Assembly: GCA_030657355.1 (NCBI GenBank)
Contig: CP131057.1
Location: forward strand, 1 to 64,000
From: Radicibacter daui
GTDB taxonomy: Bacteria; Pseudomonadota; Alphaproteobacteria; Radicibacterales; Radicibacteraceae
Direction: 5' to 3'
Length of the DNA: 64,000 nucleotides
The notes below the pieces were generated by a model. That model saw only the letters and a program-made list of their open reading frames with translations. It had not been told where the DNA came from and did no database searches. The position numbers were made by a program, and so were the translations under genes. Of this stretch, positions 42,944 through 51,350 are shown piece after piece (within the stretch, counting starts at the first letter, position 1; the number at the start of each line of letters is the position of its first letter).

Positions 42944-44635
42944 TCAGCCTTCGGAAGGCCCGGATTTGGCAGCGGTTTTGCTGGCGCGTGCCATCGCCTC
43001 ATCCATGCCGGACGGGCCTTCCGGGGGAGGGTCGGCCCAGGGATCGTTGTTGTGAAAACGGTCATGGATGAGGTCGAGCGCGATGGCGCAGGCCGTATCC
43101 AGATCCTCCTCGCCATGGGCGATGGCCACACCGAGATCGATGACGATCTCGTTTGCCGGAATACGGCCGAGGGCGGCCTGCTCAAGCGCTGAATCCAGCA
43201 TGCGGCGCGCCAGAGCGGCAGCGCCTTCCGCGTCCCGGCCCGGCAGGATGACGCCGATCTCGTCCGGCCCGGCGCGGAACGGCACGTCGCCCGCGCCGGT
43301 ATGGGCGGCAACCGAGCCGGCAATGCGCTTCAGCAGCCGGTCGCCCTCGCGGCGACCATAACGGCGGTTGATGTCGTGCAGGCCGCCGATATCGAAGATG
43401 GCGACGGCGCAGCCTGTCACCATGTCGGCATTGCCGGCCTCGCGTGGATGGGCCGGCAGGGTGATGCCTTCATAAGCCAGGATTTGTTTCAGCGTCTGCC
43501 GTTCGGCGCGCAAGGCCGCCATGGCGGCCTCGAAGGCCAGATCGGCCGTGTCGCGTGAGCAAATACCGGTCAGGCGGTCGGCAAAGGGGGCGTGGCTGCC
43601 CCCGGTCAGGCGCCGCAGCCGGTCGTCGATGGCGAGCCCGGCCAGCAGCAAGCTGGAACCGGCCAGCAGCACCAGCAGCGCGCCGCCGGCGGGGCTGATA
43701 TGCGGGGCGGCAACCGGGGCGATGGAGACAAGCGCCCACCGGTCGGCAAAGGGCCGGGCGGCAAAAGCAAAGCTGCCTTCCGGAAGTGGGGCGCCATCGG
43801 TCCCGGGCTGGGCGGCCAGCGTCAGGAAGCCGCGCCGCTCTTCCATCATCTGGGCGGGGCTGCGTGACAGGGCGACGGCGCCGGTGCGCGCATCACGCTC
43901 GTGCGGGGCCGATCCCTGCCAGTTGAAATGCCAGTCGCCGCCGCTGGAAATGACGGCCTGGCCGGATTCATCCAGCAGCAGCACATAACCGTTGTTGCCC
44001 GTCCAGCCATTGAGGGCGACGAGCGGCTGGTAGACGGCGATTACCGCGCCCTGCACGCCGTCGCTGTTTACCACCGGGGCGGCCACGATATAGGCGGTGT
44101 CGTTCTGGCTGTCCCCGGCAACGATGGGCGCGGTGCTAAGGCGTGAGGGGGACGGGCGGCAGGGGCTCTGGCCGAAGGTGGTGCCCTGCACGCCGCCCAG
44201 GGCAAGCTGGGTCGCGCTGTTGGCGGTCAGCCTGTCCTCGCGATGGTCGCTATAGGGGCCGTTGTCCGAGGCCAGCACATGGCCGGCGGGGTCGATCAGC
44301 ACCACACATTGCGCGGCAGCCGTAAGGGATACCTGCGTCAGCAGCAGCTCGGTGCGCCGCTGCACGATTTCGGCCTGCGGGCGCGCCAGCAGCGTCAGCA
44401 CCAGTTCGCTTTGCGCTGCGGCGCGGGGGGGCAACTTGAGGCGCGGCAGGCCGGAAAGCAGCAGGGCTTCATGCGCGGAGAGATTTTCCTGCGCCAGAAC
44501 CAGCGCCTGATTTTGCCAGCGGGCGGCCAGTGAATTGTAGGTAATGGCAGAAAGGCCGATCAGCAGCACGATGGCGCCGGCCAGTGCCCACAGGCGCCAG
44601 TTCAGTCGGCGTTTTTTGCTGAGGCTGACAGCCAT
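42944..44635 (-). CDS. Membrane sensor protein with degenerate GGDEF domain
   Basis: Protein of about 563 residues with a hydrophobic N-terminal helix (WRLWALAGAIVLLIGLSAIT), a periplasmic sensor region of nearly 300 residues, a second helix (LLVLLAGSSLLLAGLA) and a C-terminal GGDEF-like domain. The signature position reads FRAGPDEIGVILPG, so GGDEF is replaced by GPDEI, and the usual D(I/V)DxFK strand reads FDIGGLHDIN. Such changes usually abolish diguanylate cyclase activity, so it may bind GTP or c-di-GMP as a regulator rather than make it. The start at 44635 is favoured; a GTG or ATG at 44662 is an alternative. Confidence 0.8.
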   Translation of the reverse strand: MAVSLSKKRRLNWRLWALAGAIVLLIGLSAITYNSLAARWQNQALVLAQENLSAHEALLLSGLPRLKLPPRAAAQSELVLTLLARPQAEIVQRRTELLLTQVSLTAAAQCVVLIDPAGHVLASDNGPYSDHREDRLTANSATQLALGGVQGTTFGQSPCRPSPSRLSTAPIVAGDSQNDTAYIVAAPVVNSDGVQGAVIAVYQPLVALNGWTGNNGYVLLLDESGQAVISSGGDWHFNWQGSAPHERDARTGAVALSRSPAQMMEERRGFLTLAAQPGTDGAPLPEGSFAFAARPFADRWALVSIAPVAAPHISPAGGALLVLLAGSSLLLAGLAIDDRLRRLTGGSHAPFADRLTGICSRDTADLAFEAAMAALRAERQTLKQILAYEGITLPAHPREAGNADMVTGCAVAIFDIGGLHDINRRYGRREGDRLLKRIAGSVAAHTGAGDVPFRAGPDEIGVILPGRDAEGAAALARRMLDSALEQAALGRIPANEIVIDLGVAIAHGEEDLDTACAIALDLIHDRFHNNDPWADPPPEGPSGMDEAMARASKTAAKSGPSEG

Positions 44636-44895
44636 GCGATCCCTTGTAGCGGCGCCCGTCAAATCCGGCCCCGGCTTATAACCTACTGTCTAGGGTTGCC
44701 ACTATAGCGGCCTGTTTTTTTGCGGCAATGGCGCGGAAAATGGTTCGTTGCCCAATTATTTCCGGGATTGGCCTGGGCCATCCCCTGCGTCGACGTTAGG
44801 GCGTTGGTTTGGTGGGCTCTATCTGCTATCGCCAAGGGGCGGTTATGCGATCTGGCGGCCGGCAAGGGATGGCAGATGTCGGGGCAGGCGTGGTG

Positions 44896-46254
44896 ATGGT
44901 CTTCTGGCTCGTGGCAGCCCTTTTAATGGCGGCAGCGGTTGCGGCGCTGGTCTGGCCGCTGCTGCGCTCCCCTGCCGATAATAGCGAGGCTGGCACCGCG
45001 CCGCTTCCCGAAGCGCAGGAGAAAGCCGCCCGGATCTATCGCGACCAGCTGGCGGAACTGGCCCGGGATGTTGAAACCGGCGCCCTGTCGCCAGAAGCTG
45101 CCGCACCGGCGCGCGCCGAGATTGCCCGCCGCCTGCTGGCGCTGGACAAGGCGGAAGCGGAGCCGGGAGCGGCAGCAGGCCGGCCGGTGCGGCGGCTTGG
45201 CCGGCCGGCCCGTCTGGTCCTTGCTCTTTTGCTGGTGTTTGCCATTCCCGCCGGGGCCCTTGGCCTTTACTGGCGCGTGGGGTCCCCCGCCCTCGTCGGT
45301 GTTCATGTCAACCGGCCGGTCGATGCCGCGGGCTGGGCAGCGCTGGGTCGGCAGCGTTTTGCCGCCGGCGACGGCGCCGCGGCGGCAGATGCCCTGCGGG
45401 AGGCGTTGAGGCTTGCCGGTCAGGAAACGGATACAGCAACGGCTGATATCCTGCGCCTCAAGGGCGAATTGGCCGAGGCGCTGGTAATGGCGGCCGGCGG
45501 TCAGGTGACGGAAGAAGCCGGCATGCTGCTGTCGCAAGTGGCAGCGCAGGAGCCGGACGATCCGCGAACCCGCTATTATCAGGCGCTGGCACTGGAACAG
45601 CAGGGCAAGCGCGAAGCGGCGCTTGCGGCCTGGCAATCCTTCCTCGCCATCTCGCCGCCGGACGCTCCCTGGGTCGACGGGGTGCGCCAGCATATTGCCG
45701 CGCTCGGTGGCGCGGAGACCCCCGATCAGGCGGGGATGCCATCGGGAGACGAGGCTGCGGCCATCGCCGCCCTGCCGCCCGAGCAGCAGCAAGCCCGTAT
45801 CGAGGGCATGGTGGCGGGGCTTGCCCAGAGGCTGGAAGCAGCGCCGGATGATGTGGATGGTTGGCTGCGCCTTGGGCGCGCCTATCGTGTGCTCGGCCGG
45901 CTGGAGGAGTCGGCCACGGCCTTCGGCCGTGCGGCCTCCCTGAAGCCTGAGGATGATGAGATCGCCGCGCTGGAGGCCCAGTCTCTGGTTGCTGCCGCAC
46001 CTGCCGGTGCGCCGTTGCCGGAAGCGGCACTGGTCATCTATCGCCGTCTGCTGGCCAGGGAGCCCAAAAGCGGTCCCGCTCTCTGGTATCTGGGGCAGGC
46101 CGCCGCCGATGCCGGCGATGTTGCGGCGGCGCAAGGTTATTGGCAGCGGCTGCGCGACCTTTTGCCGGAAGGCTCCTCCGATCGTGGCCTGATCGAACAG
46201 GCCCTCACCGCACTGGCCTCCATGCCTGCCGGGCAGCAAGGAAAAGCTCAATGA
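44896..46254 (+). CDS. ccmI: Cytochrome c maturation protein CcmI (CycH)
   Basis: Protein of about 452 residues. Two membrane helices near the start (VFWLVAALLMAAAVAALVWP and, around residue 110, LVLALLLVFAIPAGALGLYW) flank a cytoplasmic loop with the family motif RIYRDQLAELARDVETGALS. The rest is periplasmic TPR units (DVDGWLRLGRAYRVLGRLEE). CcmI chaperones apocytochrome c to the haem ligation complex. Its stop overlaps the start of the OGT-like gene (ATGA), placing them on one transcript. The other ccm genes in this window lie on the opposite strand. Confidence 0.9.
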   Translation: MVFWLVAALLMAAAVAALVWPLLRSPADNSEAGTAPLPEAQEKAARIYRDQLAELARDVETGALSPEAAAPARAEIARRLLALDKAEAEPGAAAGRPVRRLGRPARLVLALLLVFAIPAGALGLYWRVGSPALVGVHVNRPVDAAGWAALGRQRFAAGDGAAAADALREALRLAGQETDTATADILRLKGELAEALVMAAGGQVTEEAGMLLSQVAAQEPDDPRTRYYQALALEQQGKREAALAAWQSFLAISPPDAPWVDGVRQHIAALGGAETPDQAGMPSGDEAAAIAALPPEQQQARIEGMVAGLAQRLEAAPDDVDGWLRLGRAYRVLGRLEESATAFGRAASLKPEDDEIAALEAQSLVAAAPAGAPLPEAALVIYRRLLAREPKSGPALWYLGQAAADAGDVAAAQGYWQRLRDLLPEGSSDRGLIEQALTALASMPAGQQGKAQ

Positions 46255-48659
46255 CCCTCTCTGCCGCCGACGCCGTCGCTGCCGCCAGTGCCCATCTGGG
46301 CGCCGGCAAGTCCGGTGAGGCTGCGGCGGTGCTGGATGTTGCGCTGGCATCGGCGCCGCAGGACGTCAATCTGCTCCATCTGCGCGGCCTGGCCGCTGCG
46401 CAAGGGGGGGATGCGGCCCTCTCGCTCGACTATTTTGCCCGCGCACTGAAACAGGTGCCCGGCCACCCCGCCATTCTGCAGAACCGGGCGGTCTCGCTCT
46501 ATCGCCTGGGTCGTCCGGCCGAGGCGCTGGCCGATTTCGACGCTGTGGCTGCCCGCCAGCCTCTGCCGCCAAATCTCGCCCGCTATCGCGCCGCCTGTCT
46601 GGTGGCGCTCGGGCGCCTTGCCGAGGCCCGGACCCTTTATGTGTCTCTGCTGCCGGCGCTGGCACATGACGCCGAGACCCTCGGCAATCTCATCAATGTC
46701 GAGCTGCGGCTGGGTCAGGCACTGGCAGGCGAGGGGCGGCATCAGGAGGCGCTGGCTGTTTTTGACTCGGCTGAAGGCAGGGGAGCCGATAAACGGGCGC
46801 TGGCCCGTTTGCGCGCGCCGCTGTTGGTGCAGCTTGGCCGGCATGAGGAGGCGTTGCCGCTGCTGGACGCGCTCATCGCCGCCGATCCGGCTGACGCGGC
46901 CAGCCTTGGCAACAGGGGCGCGGCGCTGGAAGGGCTGGACCGCCTGGAGGAGGCGCTCGCCGATTGCCAGGCCGCCCTTGCGCTGGAGGACGGCAATGCT
47001 GTCCTTCACCGTAACCTCGCCAACGTCCTGCGCCGGCTGGACCGGCCGGAAGACGCGCTGGCTGCTGCCGTGCGCGCCACCGAACTTGCCCCGGCCTCAG
47101 CCGAAGCCCACGACATGCATGGCATCGTTCTGCAGGGGCTGAAGCGCTATGGCGAAGCGCATGAGGCGCATGTCACGGCGCTGCGGCTTGATCCGCAACG
47201 GCTAGAGACCTTGCGTAATCTGGGGGTTTGCCTCTTCGAGCGCGGGCTGATGTTCGATGCGCTCGATGCGCAGGATCTGGTGCTGAAGCGCACGCCGGAC
47301 GATTTCAACACCATCACCGCCCGCGCGATGACGCTCTTCAGCATCGGCCGGACGGAGGAGGCGATTGCCGCTCTCGACCGGGCGCTGGAACTGCAGCCGG
47401 GTTCAGCCCCGGCGGAATCGAACCGCCTGTTTTTCCTCAGCCATCTGACGGGCTCCCGCAGCGGTGATGTTGCAGCGGCGGCTCGCCGCTGGCACCAGCG
47501 CCATATCGTCGAGGCCGGCATCAAACCGCTTGCACGCGGCGGCGCCCGCGCGGCGCTTTCTACCGGCAGGCGCCTGCGTATCGGCTATATATCGCCGGAC
47601 TTTCACCACCACGCGGTCTCCTCCTTCATGCTGCCGCTTTTGGATGCGCATGACCGGCAGGTGGTGGAGGTGTTCGGCTATGCCAATGTGGCGGCACCCG
47701 ACCGCATCACCGCGGCTTGCGAGACGGCAAGCGAGCACTGGCGCTCCGTGCACGGGCTGACGACGCAGGAAATGGCCGGGCTGATTGCCGGTGACGGGCT
47801 CGATATCCTGATCGATCTGGCCGGCCATACCCGCAACAATGTGCTGCCGGTTTTCGGCTATCGCCCGGCGCCGGTACAGGCAACGTATCTCGGCTATTTC
47901 GCCACCACCGGCATGCCGGAGATCGACTACTGGATCACCGACGGGATGCTGCACCCGGCGGATAGCGCCGAGCAGACGGTGGAAAAAATCTGGCGCTTGC
48001 CGCGCTGCTATGTGGCCTATCGGCCGCTGAAAGCCACTCCGCCGCTGGAGGACCTCAAGCCGCGCGATCCTGGCCAGCCGGTAACCTTCGGGTCCTTCAA
48101 CGCCGCTCGCAAGATTGGCAACGAGACGGTGGCGCTGTGGGCCGCGGTGCTGAAGGCGGTGCCGGGATCGCAGTTGCTCCTGAAGTCCGGCAGCTTTGCC
48201 GACCGGCGGGTGGGGGATGACCTGCGGGCCGCCTTTGCCCGTGAGGGTATCGATGCGGCGCGGATCACGACGCTCGGCCAGACGAAGAGCTACGACGATC
48301 ATCTGGCACTCTATGGCCGCATCGACATTGCGCTGGATACCTTCCCGGTGACGGGGGCGACCACGACGGCGGATACGCTGTGGATGGGGGTGCCGGTGGT
48401 TACCCTCGCCGGCCGCAGCAAGGTCGAGCGTATGAGCGCCACGCAGCTTGCCGCCATCGGCCATGAAGACTGGATTGCCGGCACGGCGGAGGAATTTGCC
48501 GGTATCGCGGCGCGTCTTGCCGGCGAGGTTACGGCTCTTCATGCCGGCCGGGCGGCGCTGCGCCAGCGGTTTCTGGCGTCGCCTTTGGGGGATGCGGCGG
48601 GTATCGCCCGGGCGCTGGAAAGTGCCTATCTGGAAATGGCGGCCCGCGCCGGGCTTTGA
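46251..48659 (+). CDS. TPR protein with O-GlcNAc-transferase-like (GT41) domain, copy 1
   Basis: Protein of 802 residues. The first half is about ten TPR units (LHRNLANVLRRLDRPEDALA). The second half matches the GT41 family: GYISPDFHHHAVSSFMLPLL with the conserved histidine, the donor-site stretches VTFGSFNAARKIGNETVALW and LDTFPVTGATTTADTLWMGV. Family members move a sugar to serine or threonine in proteins. A related protein, FlmG of Caulobacter, glycosylates flagellin. Here it is coupled to ccmI and convergent with ccmG, so its target could be flagellin or another exported protein. Confidence 0.88.
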   Translation: MTLSAADAVAAASAHLGAGKSGEAAAVLDVALASAPQDVNLLHLRGLAAAQGGDAALSLDYFARALKQVPGHPAILQNRAVSLYRLGRPAEALADFDAVAARQPLPPNLARYRAACLVALGRLAEARTLYVSLLPALAHDAETLGNLINVELRLGQALAGEGRHQEALAVFDSAEGRGADKRALARLRAPLLVQLGRHEEALPLLDALIAADPADAASLGNRGAALEGLDRLEEALADCQAALALEDGNAVLHRNLANVLRRLDRPEDALAAAVRATELAPASAEAHDMHGIVLQGLKRYGEAHEAHVTALRLDPQRLETLRNLGVCLFERGLMFDALDAQDLVLKRTPDDFNTITARAMTLFSIGRTEEAIAALDRALELQPGSAPAESNRLFFLSHLTGSRSGDVAAAARRWHQRHIVEAGIKPLARGGARAALSTGRRLRIGYISPDFHHHAVSSFMLPLLDAHDRQVVEVFGYANVAAPDRITAACETASEHWRSVHGLTTQEMAGLIAGDGLDILIDLAGHTRNNVLPVFGYRPAPVQATYLGYFATTGMPEIDYWITDGMLHPADSAEQTVEKIWRLPRCYVAYRPLKATPPLEDLKPRDPGQPVTFGSFNAARKIGNETVALWAAVLKAVPGSQLLLKSGSFADRRVGDDLRAAFAREGIDAARITTLGQTKSYDDHLALYGRIDIALDTFPVTGATTTADTLWMGVPVVTLAGRSKVERMSATQLAAIGHEDWIAGTAEEFAGIAARLAGEVTALHAGRAALRQRFLASPLGDAAGIARALESAYLEMAARAGL

Positions 48660-48664
48660 TCTGC

Positions 48665-49204
48665 CTAGCCGCGCAGCTTGCGGATCATCGGCAGCACATC
48701 GTGCTTCAGCGACTGTTCGGTCAGCGGTCCGGTGATCTTGAGCCGGATCTGTCCCCGGCTGTCGACAATGAAGGTCTCCGGCACGCCATAGACGCCCCAG
48801 TCGATGGCGACCTTGCCATCGGTATCGGCAAGGATACGGCTGAAAGGGTTGCCCAGCTCAGCCAGCCAGCCTTCCGCATCCTCCTTGCGGTCCTTGTAGT
48901 TGATGCCGACGATGGGCACGCCGCTGGAAGCGGCGAGTTGCTGCAGCACCGGATGCTCGGCCCGGCAGGGTACGCACCAGGAGGCAAACAGGTTCACCAC
49001 ATGCACCTGCCCCACCAGATCGGAGCGGGAAAAGGCCGCCTCACCGTCAAAGAGCGAGGGCAGGGTGAATTCCGGCGCCGGCTTGTTGATGAGCGGCGAG
49101 GGGATAAGGCGCGGATCCCGGCCTGGCTGCAATCCGATGAGGAAGGCAGCGGCCAGTCCGCCGAAAGCCACGATGGGCAGCAGGAAGAGAAGGCGCGTAC
49201 GCAT
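48665..49204 (-). CDS. ccmG: Thiol:disulfide interchange protein DsbE/CcmG
   Basis: Periplasmic thioredoxin-like protein of 179 residues anchored by one N-terminal helix (residues 4-24). The redox motif is WCVPC (residues 76-80), with the family segments VHVVNLFASW and GINYKDRKEDA. It keeps apocytochrome c thiols reduced for haem attachment. It starts 11 bp after ccmF on the same strand, so the two are co-transcribed. Confidence 0.93.
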   Translation of the reverse strand: MRTRLLFLLPIVAFGGLAAAFLIGLQPGRDPRLIPSPLINKPAPEFTLPSLFDGEAAFSRSDLVGQVHVVNLFASWCVPCRAEHPVLQQLAASSGVPIVGINYKDRKEDAEGWLAELGNPFSRILADTDGKVAIDWGVYGVPETFIVDSRGQIRLKITGPLTEQSLKHDVLPMIRKLRG

Positions 49205-49215
49205 CGTCGGTCTTT

Positions 49216-51207
49216 CTATTCAGCGGCCGTGGCGGCGGCAGCCATCGCGGGCTGTTGCCGGCGCGACGGCGCACCCAGCCGGTAGCGCCGGTCGCTGAGC
49301 GAGATCAGTCCGCCCAGCACCATAAGGGCGCCGCCGCCCCACAGCCACGGCACCAGCGGATGGTGCCAGACACGGGCGGTGATGGTGTCGGGTGTTGGCC
49401 CGGCTCCGGTGGCGACATAGAGATCGCCGAAGGGCCGGGTGAGAATGGCGGCTTCGGTAGTTTCCATGCGGGCAACGGGATAGAAGCGCCGCTCCGGTTT
49501 CAGCACCGTCACCGGGCGGCCGCCACGGGTGACCTCGAAGCGGGCCGCTTCGGCGGTATAGTTCGGGCCTTCGGCGGGCTCGACGCCCTTGTAGGTGATG
49601 TCATAGCCCGCCATCCGGATGTGGCTGCCGGGCTTGACGGCGGCGATATGCTCATCGACCCACAGGCTGGTGCCCACCATGCCCAGAATGGCAATGCCGA
49701 GACCGGCATGGGCCAGCACCATGCCCCAGCTGGCCCGCGTCTGACGGCCAAGACGGCGGCGCACCTCGGCAAGGCTGGCCCGGCCGAGATGGATACGGTC
49801 GGCAAGTTCGGCAAGGCTGCCCAGCAGCACCCAGCTGCCGGCAGCGATGCCGACAAGACCCAGCAGCGGCCCGTCCCAGCGCAGCGCCAGCGTGGCGATC
49901 ACCACGAAAGTCGCTGCCAGCAGTGCGATCTTGAGCCGGCTGAAGGCAGAGCCCAGATCGCTGCGTTTCCAGCCCAGCAGCGGGCCGATGACCAGCAGGG
50001 CAAAGAGCGGCACCATCAGCGGCACGAAAGTGGCGTTGTAATAGGGGCTGCCCACCGTAACCCGCTCCCCGGCCACGACATCGAGCACCAGCGGATAGAG
50101 CGTGCCGATGAGCACTGTGGCCGCCGCCGTGGCGAGCAGCAAATTGTTGAGCACCAGCGCACCTTCACGGCTGATCGGCTGGAAGAGGCCGCCCGGTGCC
50201 AGTGCCGGCGCGCGCCAGGCGTAAAGCGCGAACGATCCGCCAACGGCAATCACCATCAGGGCGAGGATGAAGTAACCGCGCCCTGGATCGACGGCAAAGG
50301 CGTGGACGGAGGAAAGGACGCCCGAACGCACCAGAAAGGTGCCCATCAGCGACAAGCTGAAGGTAATGATGGAAAGCAGGATGGTCCAGCTTTTGAGCGC
50401 GTCACGCTTTTCCACCACGATGGCGGAATGCAAAAGCGCGGTGCCCACCAGCCAGGGCATGAAGCTGGCATTTTCAACCGGGTCCCAGAACCAGAAGCCG
50501 CCCCAGCCCAGCTCGTAATAGGCCCAGTTGGAGCCGAGCGTGATGCCGGCGGTAAGCCCGGTCCAGGCCGCCAGCGTCCACGGCCTTACCCAGCGCGCCC
50601 AGGCCGGATCGACCCGGCCTTCGATCAGCGCCGCCATGGCGAAGGAAAACACGATGGAAAAGCCGACATAGCCGAAATAGAGCAGCGGCGGATGCACCGC
50701 CAGACCCGGATCCTGCAGCAGCGGGTTGAGGTCGTGCCCGTTGACGGGGGGCGGAAACACGCGCTGGAACGGGTTGCTGGTGGCGATGATGAAGGCAAGG
50801 AAACCAAGCGTGATCATGGCCTGTACCGCCAGCGTGCGGGCGCGCAGCGCCATCGGCATGCCGCCGCCCAGCAGGGCGACGCCGGCGCCGAACAGCGTCA
50901 GCATCAGTACCCAGAGCAGCATGGAGCCTTCATGGTTGCCCCACACGCCGCTCACCTTGTAGAGCAGCGGCTTGAGCGTGTGGCTGTTTTCCACCACGTT
51001 CTCTACGGTGAAATCCGAGGTCACATGGACCCAGGTCAGGCAGCCGAAGGCAAAGGCGATCAGCGCAAACTGGACGAGTGCGCCGGGTACCGCCATGGCC
51101 ATGAGGCCCGGCAGGCGCCGGGCCGCGCCGACAAGCGGCAGGATCGATTGCACCAGTGCCACCATCAGGGCCACTATCAGCGCGAGATGTCCGAGTTCCG
51201 GTACCAA
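49216..51207 (-). CDS. ccmF: Cytochrome c haem lyase subunit CcmF
   Basis: Multi-spanning inner-membrane protein of 663 residues. The haem-handling WWD domain reads WGGFWFWDPVENASFMPWL at about residue 230, and the conserved start is PELGHLALIVALMVALVQSI. The TTG start at 51207 is chosen because a strong GGAGG site lies 5 bp before it and it matches the family start; a longer upstream ATG frame is not conserved. CcmF with CcmH and CcmI attaches haem to apocytochrome c. No ccmE or ccmH is seen beside it. Confidence 0.92.
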   Translation of the reverse strand: MVPELGHLALIVALMVALVQSILPLVGAARRLPGLMAMAVPGALVQFALIAFAFGCLTWVHVTSDFTVENVVENSHTLKPLLYKVSGVWGNHEGSMLLWVLMLTLFGAGVALLGGGMPMALRARTLAVQAMITLGFLAFIIATSNPFQRVFPPPVNGHDLNPLLQDPGLAVHPPLLYFGYVGFSIVFSFAMAALIEGRVDPAWARWVRPWTLAAWTGLTAGITLGSNWAYYELGWGGFWFWDPVENASFMPWLVGTALLHSAIVVEKRDALKSWTILLSIITFSLSLMGTFLVRSGVLSSVHAFAVDPGRGYFILALMVIAVGGSFALYAWRAPALAPGGLFQPISREGALVLNNLLLATAAATVLIGTLYPLVLDVVAGERVTVGSPYYNATFVPLMVPLFALLVIGPLLGWKRSDLGSAFSRLKIALLAATFVVIATLALRWDGPLLGLVGIAAGSWVLLGSLAELADRIHLGRASLAEVRRRLGRQTRASWGMVLAHAGLGIAILGMVGTSLWVDEHIAAVKPGSHIRMAGYDITYKGVEPAEGPNYTAEAARFEVTRGGRPVTVLKPERRFYPVARMETTEAAILTRPFGDLYVATGAGPTPDTITARVWHHPLVPWLWGGGALMVLGGLISLSDRRYRLGAPSRRQQPAMAAAATAAE

Positions 51208-51350
51208 ATGATCCTCCGCCGCTGTGCGGGCCTTCCGCCCAGCTTCTGCCTGCCACTCTACCGTGCTGCTTCTGTGGCGGCAGCAGGCAATCAGCCGCAG
51301 CCTCATCGCATGAAGGGCCGTCCCCTGTCCAACGTACTGGTTTTCCAAGC

